DNA from: an uncultured Selenomonadaceae bacterium
GTDB taxonomy: Bacteria; Bacillota; Negativicutes; Selenomonadales; Selenomonadaceae
DNA length: 17,267 nt
Reading direction: 5' to 3'
Assembly (NCBI GenBank): GCA_905233325.1
Contig: CAJODU010000075.1
Span: forward strand, 1 to 17,267
Shown: piece after piece, positions 7,929 through 14,941 of the stretch
Layout of the letters: the number at the start of each line of letters is the position of its first letter
Position numbering within the stretch: the first letter of the stretch is position 1
The notes under the pieces: model-generated
Databases searched by the model: none
The model's input: the letters and a program-made list of their open reading frames with translations, nothing else
What the model was told of the DNA's origin: nothing
Program-made: the position numbers and the translations under genes

Positions 7929-10311
7929 TCATTCTTTGACTTTTTTTCTAATCGGAGCAAACTCTAAAGAGAGCGTCTTTGTTCCTATATCGTCGTCAAA
8001 AAAATGGATTTTGAGCTTTCTATCGGTACCATGACCTATAACCTCAAGGACTGTGCCGTCTCCCCACTTCTTGTGATTTACTATGTCGCCAATCTGCCAA
8101 TCTTTGCGAAGGTTGATACCAATTTGCTCTTTTGTATTTGAACTTGCCTTTTTTGGATACATACTCAAAACCGTCGCCTTAGCCTGAATTTTTGGACTGA
8201 CTCTGGTTGAAATTTCAATTTTTGGAGACGATGAGTCGGAATCGATTTTTTCAAATTTCGGTATTGAACCTTGTGTTGCTTTTTTTTGCATATGGAGCTC
8301 ACGGTATTCGCGTGGAATTTCTTTCAAAAATCTGGAAGGTAAAGAGTGGTGTGTATCACCATTAAAGCTGGCACGACTGTCGGCAAAAGTAATATAGAGT
8401 TTCTTTTGCGCTCTGGTAATAGCAACATAGCAGGCACGACGCTCCTCTTCAAGCTGCGCCTCATCAAACAATGCTCTTGAATGTGGAAAGAGCCCTTCTT
8501 CCATGCCGGTTATGAAAACAATCGGAAACTCTAAACCCTTGGCGGAATGAACCGTCATCAATGATACTCGATCATCATTTCCTTCAAGTGTGTCAATATC
8601 GGTAATCAAGGAAATATGATTCAAAAAGCCGTCAAGAGTTGCCTCTTGGGGATTCTTGAACACAAATTCTTTAGCAACATTGACAAATTCTTGCAGGTTC
8701 TCTTTTCTTGATTCGGTCTCAGGTTTTGTATCAATTTGCAATTCTTCCATATATCCGGAAGTTTTTAGTATATATTCAATCAATTTATCAACAGAAAGCG
8801 TATTTTGTTTTTCACTCATTTGAATAATCATTTCGGCAAACATTCTGAGATTTTGTCTGGTTTTTTGCTGGACATCAACCTGATTCAAAAGCCAGGCATT
8901 GCTGACCACTTCAAAAATAGAAACATCATGATTCGCTGCAAAATCCTGCAATTTTGCTACAGTTGTAAGACCTATACTGCGTCGTGGTACATTGATAATG
9001 CGTCTGAAACTCATATCATCTTGAGGATTGTAAATTAAACGGAGATATGCAAGAATATTCTTTATTTCCAAGCGATCATAGAATTTCAAGCCGCCGATTA
9101 TAATATAGGGAATTCCCGCCTTCACAAAGCCTTCTTCAAGTATTCGAGATTGAGCATTGACTCTGTAGAGCAGGGCAATCTCATTATAAGAAAAGCCTTT
9201 TCTTTTGAGATTAATAATTTCACTAACTATATTTGAGGCTTCATAATAGCCCGTCAATGCCTTAAATACGGTTATTTTTTCACCTGCGCCGTTTTCAGTC
9301 CAAAGTTCTTTTGGTTTGCGGAATTTATTATTTTTAATGACAGCATTGGCAGCTTCAAGTATTAATTTAGTTGAGCGATAATTCTGCTCAAGTTTAATCA
9401 CCGTTGCACCTGGATAGTCTCTTTCAAAGTTGAGTATGTTTCGCATATCGGCACCGCGCCAGCCATAGATTGATTGATCTGCATCACCTACAACGCATAC
9501 TTCTTTATATTTGGCAGCTAACAGTTTCATAATCTGATACTGTGCCTCGTTGGTGTCCTGATACTCATCAATCAATATATAGTGGAATTTTTTTTGATAT
9601 TTTTTAAGAACATCCCTGTGTTTAGTGAAAAGGCGTACCGTAAGCATGAGCAAATCGTCAAAATCCATAGCATTCAGTGAAAGTAGACGCTTTTCATAGA
9701 GATCATAAACCTTTGAAATTTGCTTTTCATATTCAGAGTTATTAAAAAATTCTTCCCTGTATTTTTTTGAATCCTTGAGGTTATTTTTAGCCGCTGAGAT
9801 TCGTGACATAACGGAATTTTCAGTGAACTTTTTTTCATCTAATTCAAGCTCTTTTATACATTCGCGAATAATTGTTTTAATGTCACTTGTGCTGTAAATG
9901 ACAAAATTTCTTTTGTAGCCCTCTACGGATTCAGCCTCTATTCTGAGGATTTTTGCACAGAATGAATGAAAGGTACTTAACCAAACGTATTTCGCCGTTT
10001 CGCCGATCATTCTTTCCGCACGGCTTTTCATCTCATTTGCGGCTTTGTTGGTGAAAGTTATTGCCAAAATTTGTCGAGGATCAACGCCATGAGCTAAAAG
10101 GTTAGCAATGCGGCAAGTCAACACGCGAGTTTTTCCGCTGCCCGCTCCTGCCATAATCAACAATGGACCTTTCAGACATTCCTTGCTTGGGATTTAATCC
10201 TTTAAAAATCTTTTCAATGGAACTTGAACGTAAATCATCATATGCCTCATTCTCAATTTCATACTCTTCATATTCCGAAAAATCATTATCTATGAGATCG
10301 TTATAACTCAT
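7929..10311 (-). CDS. pcrA: ATP-dependent DNA helicase PcrA/UvrD, reading frame broken near the 5' end
   Basis: PcrA is an SF1A 3'-5' helicase of repair, replication-fork clearing and removal of stalled RNA polymerase. All core motifs are present in one frame from 10181 to 7929: LLIMAGAGSGKT (Walker A), ITFTNKAANEM, STFHSFCAKI, IDEYQDTN (II), VGDADQSIYGWRGAD (III), LEQNYRS (IV), VHSAKGLEFPIVF (V) and YVAITRAQKKL (VI). A C-terminal Tudor-like domain (GDIVNHKKWGDGTV) follows. The natural start is the ATG at 10309-10311, behind AGGAAGG; it opens an acidic 37-residue lead and the Q motif GLNPKQ. The two parts lie in different frames, with the break at about 10182. Homologues have about eight residues between NPxQ and GPLL, where four are seen here, consistent with an 11-base loss. 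The change could be a real mutation or an assembly error. The only start in the body frame is a TTG at 10163 without a ribosome binding site. Confidence 0.88.
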
Positions 10312-10332
10312 CAAATCTATCCTTCCTGAATT

Positions 10333-10366
10333 AAAAAGCCGCCGCCAATCAACGAAAGGCAGCGGC
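10333..10366 (-). terminator. Intrinsic terminator of rpsU
   Basis: On the minus strand, GCCGCTGCC (10358-10366) pairs with GGCGGCGGC (10338-10346), nine pairs with one G-U, around an 11-base loop, followed by TTTTT (10333-10337). It lies 22 bases after the rpsU stop and just ahead of the pcrA ribosome binding site. pcrA therefore depends on read-through or on a promoter I could not find. Confidence 0.88.
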
Positions 10367-10388
10367 AATTTGAATCCGAGATCAAAAA

Positions 10389-10568
10389 TTAACGGAACTT
10401 GCGCTTACGAGCCGCCTCGGATTTTTTCTTACGGCGGACACTTGGTTTTTCGTAATGTTCACGTTTTCTTACTTCTGCGAGTGTGCCGGCTTTTTGGCAC
10501 GTACGTTTGAAGCGGCGGAGAGCACTGTCGATGGATTCATTTTTACCAACTTTAACTTCATTAGCCAT
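10389..10568 (-). CDS. rpsU: 30S ribosomal protein S21
   Basis: This 59-residue basic protein reads MANEVKVGKNESIDSALRRF at its start. It continues with FKRTCQKAGTL, then KREHYEKPSVRRKKK, and ends AARKRKFR. This is the full length and sequence pattern of bacterial S21, a small-subunit protein near the anti-Shine-Dalgarno region that helps initiation. The ATG at 10566-10568 follows GGAGGAGGG nine bases away, a very strong site. The gene sits between a HIT protein gene and pcrA; HIT next to rpsU is common in Firmicutes. It has its own strong terminator and a candidate promoter. Confidence 0.97.
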   Translation of the reverse strand: MANEVKVGKNESIDSALRRFKRTCQKAGTLAEVRKREHYEKPSVRRKKKSEAARKRKFR

Positions 10569-10592
10569 GGTTCTACCCTCCTCCCGCTTGAT

Positions 10593-10621
10593 GCTATAAC
10601 CTTATCGTATTTTGACATCAA
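10593..10621 (-). promoter_or_regulatory. Candidate sigma-70 promoter of rpsU
   Basis: On the minus strand, TTGATG (10616-10621), a 17-base spacer and TATAGC (10593-10598) lie about 25 bases before the rpsU start, inside the 107-base gap after the HIT gene. The match is partial. Confidence 0.38.
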
Positions 10622-10675
10622 CTTTAAATTAATGCCTTTTATACCTTAAAAATCAAATTAACAGCTAAAAATGAA

Positions 10676-11023
10676 TTAACCCGGCGGCCAAGTCATGCTC
10701 CTGCCACCTAAAAGATGGACATGCAAATGATGGACAGTCTGCCCACCTTCGTCACCGGTATTGATTACAACGCGATAACCGCTCTCGGCAATTTTGAGAT
10801 CATTTGCTATTTTAGGCACTACATCAACCAAAATATGTGCTGCAAGGTCTTTATCTTCCGTTTTGAAATCATTTATACTTGCAATATGCTTTTTGGGAAT
10901 GATGAGAATATGTTCAGGTGCCTTGGGATCAAGATCACGAATGGCAATAACCATATCATCTTCATAGACGATAGTGGATTTTGCCTCTTTGCTTGCAATC
11001 TTACAAAAAATACAATCAGACAC
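10676..11023 (-). CDS. HIT-family nucleotide-binding hydrolase (HinT-like)
   Basis: The 115-residue protein starts SDCIFCKIASKE, with the C-x-x-C of the HinT zinc-site lead. It contains the histidine triad H99-L-H101-V-H103 followed by LLGGRSMTWPPG. HIT proteins of this branch cleave phosphoramidate bonds such as AMP-lysine or AMP-NH2; the exact substrate in bacteria is uncertain. The length equals that of typical bacterial HinT proteins. The start codon is GTG (11021-11023), seven bases after GAGGAGG, and no better ATG is near. rpsU follows after 107 bases. Confidence 0.94.
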   Translation of the reverse strand: MSDCIFCKIASKEAKSTIVYEDDMVIAIRDLDPKAPEHILIIPKKHIASINDFKTEDKDLAAHILVDVVPKIANDLKIAESGYRVVINTGDEGGQTVHHLHVHLLGGRSMTWPPG

Positions 11024-11120
11024 AACTCAGCCTCCTCTCATTTTTGTATGTTTCGACAAAAGAATCAATTATCCTTCAAATATAAAATAAATTTTAATTT
11101 TTATTTTCGGATTGAAAATT

Positions 11121-11840
11121 TCACTCATTATTTACAACATTTGTAATTTTGTAAATCGTGAATAACTCTTCCTTGAAATGATCAACATCTCGATAAAATT
11201 TAAAATTTTCTCCTGCATTTTCGACATTCATGTAGCCGCGTTCCATCTTGCCGAAGCCGTCTTTGACGACGAGATAGTAAAAGGCTTTGCGCTTATAATC
11301 CTCAGCAGCGGTATCGTTACCTTTCTCCGCGTAGAGTAGCGTATTTTCTGCGTGATCGCTTGTAAATCCAAAGAGTATATGCAAAGGCAGCGTCCTGCCG
11401 CGGCGTGGCAGAAGTGAATCATCTGCAATATTTATCGGGTATAATACAAAATCTTCAATATCAGCCGCTTTAGTATCAGACTTCGGAACAAACACCAGGA
11501 GCAGAGGAAATATTTTTTCGCCATTGATCTCAATGAAAGAATCTTGCGAGGGCATGGCAACAGGATAGGCACCATCAGGCAGAGGAATAAGTTGTCCGTC
11601 TTTTATGTAGGACAGGGACTCACTCGGCAGGATTTCCTTGTGATAGCCGTTCCCCTCTTCAATGTGACTGAAACCTATTTGAAAGTAGCACACCATTAAC
11701 GAAAGCACTAAAAAAAATGTCGCCGCAGCGAAATATTTATCTAAATTGTAAGGGTTCCATTTCTGTTTCTCCATCATCTCAAGTAATTTCATCAGACGGA
11801 TAGAAGCAGATTCTTTCTTATTATCTGAATTTGATTTCAT
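11121..11840 (-). CDS. Membrane-anchored protein of unknown function
   Basis: I do not recognise a family. The 239-residue protein has a charged, lysine-rich cytoplasmic N-terminus (about 1-35), one transmembrane helix at about 36-57 (FAAATFFLVLSLMVCYFQIG) and a C-terminal region of about 180 residues, probably outside the cytoplasmic membrane, with no second helix. No cysteine pair or catalytic motif stands out. Its ATG overlaps the stop of the preceding small gene as ATGA, so the two are probably translationally coupled. It is the last gene of a run that begins with the YacL-like gene and includes the CheB methylesterase, so a link to motility or envelope signalling is possible but only by position. 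Confidence 0.72.
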   Translation of the reverse strand: MKSNSDNKKESASIRLMKLLEMMEKQKWNPYNLDKYFAAATFFLVLSLMVCYFQIGFSHIEEGNGYHKEILPSESLSYIKDGQLIPLPDGAYPVAMPSQDSFIEINGEKIFPLLLVFVPKSDTKAADIEDFVLYPINIADDSLLPRRGRTLPLHILFGFTSDHAENTLLYAEKGNDTAAEDYKRKAFYYLVVKDGFGKMERGYMNVENAGENFKFYRDVDHFKEELFTIYKITNVVNNE

Positions 11841-12121
11841 AATCCGAGCGGACTCACCATCTTTGATGCGTCGGTTATATCTTTGATTATCGCCTTGTCT
11901 TTCTTGCCGAGTACCCAGCCAAGAGTTTTTATTTCAGTGTAGATCATCAAACGCTGATCTCGATTGTCCGAACGACTGATATTGAGCTCTTTATACTGAT
12001 TGAGGCGGAGTTTGTAACGTGCGTCAATTTCCTGCACATGGCGCATTTTTTCTTTAGGCGCATTATAACTCTCGATCAACTCTTTAATATCAGTACTGTT
12101 TGCAAGCTGTTCAGATGCCAT
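11837..12121 (-). CDS. Small cytoplasmic protein of unknown function
   Basis: This 94-residue soluble protein is rich in charged residues, with a probable helical middle (RHVQEIDARYKLRLNQYKEL) and no signal or membrane segment. I recognise no family. I start it at the ATG at 12119-12121, six bases after GAGGGGTG; the GTG three codons earlier (12128-12130) belongs to that ribosome binding site. It lies 23 bases after cheB and overlaps the next gene by four bases. This fixed order, with coupled translation to a membrane protein, suggests that the two products work together. Confidence 0.7.
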   Translation of the reverse strand: MASEQLANSTDIKELIESYNAPKEKMRHVQEIDARYKLRLNQYKELNISRSDNRDQRLMIYTEIKTLGWVLGKKDKAIIKDITDASKMVSPLGL

Positions 12122-12144
12122 TTTGTTCACCCCTCAAGTCAGCA

Positions 12145-12840
12145 TTAAAGATATTCATTACTTTTGACCCTATTCATAATCGCAGCGGCAATCATATCCA
12201 ATGGGAATTGCTTGTCAACGACGCCCAACTCAAAGGCAGCTTTAGGCATACCATAGACGACAGAAGTCGCCTCATCTTGCCCTATCGTTGGAGATCCTTG
12301 TTGTTTCATTTCAAGCATACCCTTTGCACCGTCGTGACCGATACCCGTCAAAATAACCGCCATTGCACTGCCGCCGGTGTAGTAACGTGCAATCGAATGA
12401 AAAAGAACATCAACTGCCGGACGACAGCCATGCAACTTAGGCCCCATATGGCAATTTATTTTAGTCACATTGCCGTTTTTGGTAATTGACATATGCAGAC
12501 CGCCCGGAGCAATATAAATGGAATTTGGCTTAACTATATCTTCATTTGCCGCCTCTTTGACATTTAAAGCACATTCTTTATTCATTCGATCAGCAAACAA
12601 CTTGGAAAATCCTTCAGGTATATGTTGAACTATTAAGACGGGCGGCAAAGGCGGCTGTAATTTTGGCAGAACTTTTGAGAGTGCCTCTGTACCGCCGGTT
12701 GACGATCCTATGGCAATTAACTCTACTTTTTTTTTCGTCAGCGATGCTCTTTGAGCTGCGATTTTTGCTGCTGCCTCTTCTGCTATTGACAATAATTTTG
12801 ATGCCATTTTTTTATGCCCCGAATCGTTCGGCATTGCCAT
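12145..12840 (-). CDS. CheB-type protein-glutamate methylesterase domain protein without receiver domain
   Basis: CheB methylesterase removes methyl groups from chemoreceptor glutamates to reset adaptation. The 231-residue protein carries the whole catalytic domain: IGSSTGGTEAL with the nucleophile Ser47, VQHIPEGFSKLFADR with His73, YIAPGGLHM, and LTGIGHDGAKGM with Asp170. The N-terminal response-regulator receiver of normal CheB (about 120 residues plus linker) is missing. A 38-residue alanine- and lysine-rich helical lead stands in its place. The start ATG follows AGAGGTG eight bases away, so this is not a truncated reading. Without the receiver, activity cannot be controlled by CheA phosphorylation in the usual way. 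It lies 21 bases after the YacL-like gene and before two unknown genes. Confidence 0.9.
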   Translation of the reverse strand: MAMPNDSGHKKMASKLLSIAEEAAAKIAAQRASLTKKKVELIAIGSSTGGTEALSKVLPKLQPPLPPVLIVQHIPEGFSKLFADRMNKECALNVKEAANEDIVKPNSIYIAPGGLHMSITKNGNVTKINCHMGPKLHGCRPAVDVLFHSIARYYTGGSAMAVILTGIGHDGAKGMLEMKQQGSPTIGQDEATSVVYGMPKAAFELGVVDKQFPLDMIAAAIMNRVKSNEYL

Positions 12841-12861
12841 TTATAATTCACCTCTATTACA

Positions 12862-14184
12862 TTAGCGCGGTTTTGCGAATATCATTCGACCGGCAGAGGT
12901 CTGAAGTGCTGATGTGACCTCAACCGATATAGTGCGGCTTAAATAACGATGACCATTTTCAATGACTATCATAGTCCCATCTTCAAGATAGGCGACACCC
13001 TGCCCCGGTTCCTTGCCGTCTCTGACAACCTGCACCTTCATCGTCTCACCTGGAATTACAACAGGCTTAACTGCATTTGACAAGTCGTTCATATTCAGAA
13101 CCTCAACGCCGCGGAGCTGTGCCACTTTATTAAGATTGAAATCATTGGTAATTATCTTACCCTTGACTTTTTGGGCAAGTCTCACAAGTTTGGAATCAAC
13201 CTCTTGAATATCGTCAAAATCAATATTCATGACCTCAACTTTGAGTTTGGCTGACTCATCTTGAATTTGTTTCAGAACATCAAGACCGCGACGTCCTCTA
13301 ACCCTCCTCAGAGCGTCAGGAGAATCGGCAATGTGCTGCAATTCCTCCAAGACGAAAACAGGAATCAAGAGAGTACCCTCAAGAAAGCCGGTCTTGCATA
13401 TATCGGCAATACGACCATCAATAATGACGTTGGTATCAAGCAATTTGTAATTTTTATCCTTTTCCTCAGAAGTTGCTGCCGGACTCGGTGTCTGATTTTG
13501 ATTTTGCTCTTGGTTTTGATTTTGCATTTGCTCTTGATTTTGATTTTGATTTTGACTTTCGGCAACAGTATTCTTGACTTCAGTCTTGCTATCTTTCTTG
13601 TCCTTCTTGTAAGTCTTGGGTCTTTCAACGGAAACCTTGTTTTGTTTAGGCTCCTCTTTTGTTTCAGTCTGTTGAACTTCACGACTGCGCAAAACTTCCT
13701 TGAGCATACGCGGTATAAATTCAAAACTGCCCGTCAATTCCTTGCGCTTTTTGATTGTAATATGGATTCCGAGATAACCGAGAACTAAGCTGAAAATCAC
13801 CGGAATATAATCACCGACTACCGGGATTTTAGCGAAGGAATAACTCAATAAATTAGCAATAATAAGTCCTATGGCAAGCCCAACTGCACCGGCAATAACA
13901 TCGTGAATCGGCATTTTACCAAGCTGCTTTTCTACGAATACCGTAAACTTGCTGAGTCTGCCAATCAGAAACGGAGATACAAACCAGCCGCCGAGCCCGC
14001 CAAGCAGTGCACCCGTCAAAATACAAATGAGACTTGCAAGTGTAATCTGAAAAATCTCAATATCTACATTAAAAAATTCCACACTGATAAACATTGCCAA
14101 CATCGGGCTGGCAAGTTTTAATAATGCGCCTCCAACGATGGCACATATCAATGTAATAAGAAATCTAAGTACTTTATCGAGCAT
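12862..14184 (-). CDS. PIN/TRAM-domain integral membrane protein (YacL family)
   Basis: The protein has four predicted membrane helices in the first 145 residues, a long hydrophilic linker, a PIN nuclease-like domain (about 247-365) and a C-terminal TRAM domain (about 373-437). The PIN domain begins LLDTNVIIDGR and keeps likely metal-binding acids D250, E280, D330 and D348. YacL proteins are thought to be membrane-tethered RNases; their substrate is unknown. The start is the ATG at 14182-14184 (440 residues), six bases after AGGAGGTG; the GTG at 14191-14193 is part of that site. The linker (about 160-245) is unusual: long, lysine/glutamate-rich and ending in an almost pure Gln/Asn run. cheB follows 21 bases later. 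Confidence 0.92.
   Translation of the reverse strand: MLDKVLRFLITLICAIVGGALLKLASPMLAMFISVEFFNVDIEIFQITLASLICILTGALLGGLGGWFVSPFLIGRLSKFTVFVEKQLGKMPIHDVIAGAVGLAIGLIIANLLSYSFAKIPVVGDYIPVIFSLVLGYLGIHITIKKRKELTGSFEFIPRMLKEVLRSREVQQTETKEEPKQNKVSVERPKTYKKDKKDSKTEVKNTVAESQNQNQNQEQMQNQNQEQNQNQTPSPAATSEEKDKNYKLLDTNVIIDGRIADICKTGFLEGTLLIPVFVLEELQHIADSPDALRRVRGRRGLDVLKQIQDESAKLKVEVMNIDFDDIQEVDSKLVRLAQKVKGKIITNDFNLNKVAQLRGVEVLNMNDLSNAVKPVVIPGETMKVQVVRDGKEPGQGVAYLEDGTMIVIENGHRYLSRTISVEVTSALQTSAGRMIFAKPR
13492..13554 (-). repeat. Gln/Asn-coding low-complexity repeat inside the YacL-like gene
   Basis: Twenty-one codons, nearly all CAA and AAT/AAC, encode a Q-N alternating run broken only by two Glu and one Met, at residues about 211-231. 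It lies between the membrane part and the PIN domain. On the plus strand it appears as repeated TTTTGA steps. Such repeats gain and lose units easily. Confidence 0.85.
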
Positions 14185-14289
14185 AAACTTCACCTCCTCA
14201 TACTCGATAAGAGAATATCACAAATATATGAAAATAATATGATATGCGAATAAATAAAATTAATCTTCGTGAAAAATATCTATTTTTTA

Positions 14290-14318
14290 TTGACTTTTTT
14301 CATATAATTTGTTAAGAT
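14290..14318 (+). promoter_or_regulatory. Promoter of the cobalamin riboswitch transcript
   Basis: TTGACT (14290-14295), 17 bases and TAAGAT (14313-14318) with a TGT extension directly before the -10 box lie about 50 bases ahead of the aptamer. They read away from the YacL-like gene. This shows that the riboswitch has its own promoter. Confidence 0.6.
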
Positions 14319-14370
14319 AATACCGATCTTAATATTGATCGTTTTTCGTTTGAAAATTTAATATTGATTG

Positions 14371-14525
14371 GATCAGGTGTCGACAGACTTAATAAGGAAG
14401 TTGGTTAAATGCCAGCGCGGTCCCGCCACTGTATCAGCGAGTGATTCTGCAAGTATGTCATTGGATTTAAAAAATCTGAGAAGGCGCAGATAGCTATGAC
14501 CTGGAGCCAGGAGAATTGCCTGATT
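14371..14525 (+). promoter_or_regulatory. Cobalamin riboswitch aptamer
   Basis: The conserved blocks occur in order: GATCAGGTG opening P1, AATAAGGAAG, GCGCGGTCCCGCCACTGT (14414-14431), CATTGG, GAGAAGGCGCAGATAGCTATGA, and the B12 box GGAGCCAGGAGAATTGCC (14503-14520). P1 closes by pairing GATCAGG (14371-14377) with CCTGATT (14519-14525). The GAAGGC block suggests the large adenosylcobalamin class. Such aptamers normally lower expression of B12 transport or synthesis genes when B12 is present. No such gene follows on this strand: after a terminator there is only a structured intergenic stretch and an antisense tRNA. Confidence 0.93.
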
Positions 14526-14606
14526 GACGATCGCCGTTTGACCTGCGAGTGATGGGGATGGAGATTTTGTTGTGGTTGATACTTTTGTATTCAATCATTT
14601 TGGTGC

Positions 14607-14634
14607 CGTCTCATTATTGCAGTGAGGCGTTTTT
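14607..14634 (+). terminator. Terminator 1 downstream of the riboswitch
   Basis: CGTCTCA (14607-14613) pairs with TGAGGCG (14623-14629), one U-G included, followed by TTTTT (14630-14634). It lies about 80 bases after the aptamer, the position expected of an expression-platform terminator. I found no clear antiterminator partner. Confidence 0.7.
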
Positions 14635-14644
14635 AATTTGAATA

Positions 14645-14678
14645 AACTAAAAGAACCCGCAAAAGTATCGGATTCTTT
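14645..14678 (-). terminator. Possible terminator of the tRNA-Arg transcript
   Basis: On the minus strand, AAAGAATCCG pairs with CGGGTTCTTT (one mismatch) around a nine-base loop, with TTTT at its 3' edge. It lies about 110 bases after the tRNA. The T tract is short and partly inside the stem. Confidence 0.3.
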
Positions 14679-14739
14679 GGGATATTTTCCATGTGAGTTT
14701 TCTTACTGGAATAATCATTGCTCATACATTTCAAAACTG

Positions 14740-14766
14740 TATTCCGAATCATTTCGGAGTATTTTT
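14740..14766 (+). terminator. Terminator 2 (plus strand) ending the riboswitch region
   Basis: TATTCCGAA (14740-14748) pairs with TTCGGAGTA (14753-14761), nine pairs with one U-G, around the loop TCAT, followed by TTTTT (14762-14766). The wobble pair works only on the plus strand; the minus strand has a mismatch there. This supports plus-strand use. Confidence 0.65.
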
Positions 14767-14788
14767 GTTTACAATTATTATAAAAAAA

Positions 14789-14865
14789 TGGTGCGATTGG
14801 CGCGATTCGAACGCGCGACCTACTGCTTAGGAGGCAGTTGCTCTATCCAACTGAGCTACAACCGC
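14789..14865 (-). tRNA. tRNA-Arg (anticodon CCU)
   Basis: The 77-base cloverleaf has acceptor arms GCGGTTG and CAATCGC and D-arm GTAGCTCAGTTGGATAGAGC. The anticodon stem ACTGC/GCAGT encloses the loop CTCCTAA (anticodon CCT, reading AGG). The T-arm carries GTTCGAATC, and the 3' CCA is encoded. It has its own promoter on the minus strand. Confidence 0.97.
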
Positions 14866-14881
14866 AAAAATCTTTATATAT

Positions 14882-14910
14882 ATTCTATCAAAGGTCAGGA
14901 AAAAAATCAA
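14882..14910 (-). promoter_or_regulatory. Promoter of tRNA-Arg
   Basis: On the minus strand, TTGATT (14905-14910), a 17-base spacer and TAGAAT (14882-14887) lie about 17 bases before the mature tRNA 5' end, a usual distance for a tRNA promoter. Confidence 0.75.
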
Positions 14911-14941
14911 GTCTTTTTTTAGTGCAGGAAATTTTAACTTT

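Larger units (their letters stand above)
14642..14766 (+). ncRNA. Candidate structured non-coding RNA downstream of the orphan riboswitch
   Basis: Between terminator 1 and the antisense tRNA, the plus strand can form three successive hairpins. H1 (14650-14678) pairs AAAGAAcCCG with CGGaTTCTTT. H2 (14687-14711) pairs TTCCA-GTGAG with CTTAC-TGGAA around a TTTT loop, with one bulged T. H3 (14740-14761) is followed by T5. No ORF with a ribosome binding site fits here. Read-through past terminator 1 would give an RNA tail of about 130 bases ending at H3. H1 read from the minus strand could instead end the tRNA transcript. Confidence 0.35.

Noticed and set aside
10102..10368. 88-codon minus-strand ORF as an independent small gene
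   Set aside because: Its first codons lie inside the rpsU terminator, the middle is the PcrA N-terminus with the Q motif, and its end is out-of-frame helicase sequence.
13492..13554. Repeated TTTTGA units considered as a CRISPR-like or integration repeat
   Set aside because: There are no spacers. The units are in-frame codons of the Q/N run.
13261..13788. Plus-strand 175-codon ORF with leucine- and isoleucine-rich stretches
   Set aside because: It is antisense to the YacL-like linker; the hydrophobic runs are the reverse of the Gln/Asn repeat.
14373..14594. Minus-strand ORF of 73 codons over the riboswitch
   Set aside because: It is the exact antisense of the conserved aptamer and has no ribosome binding site, so its openness reflects the RNA, not a protein.
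14789..14865. tRNA-Arg as an attachment site of an integrated element
   Set aside because: No integrase and no direct repeat of the tRNA end is seen in the window; the flanks are ordinary chromosomal genes.
14638..14922. Plus-strand ORF of 94 codons crossing the tRNA region, containing a LARFERATYCLGG-type stretch
   Set aside because: That stretch is the well-known false translation antisense to a tRNA. The frame starts at a TTG without a ribosome binding site and covers the hairpin region.
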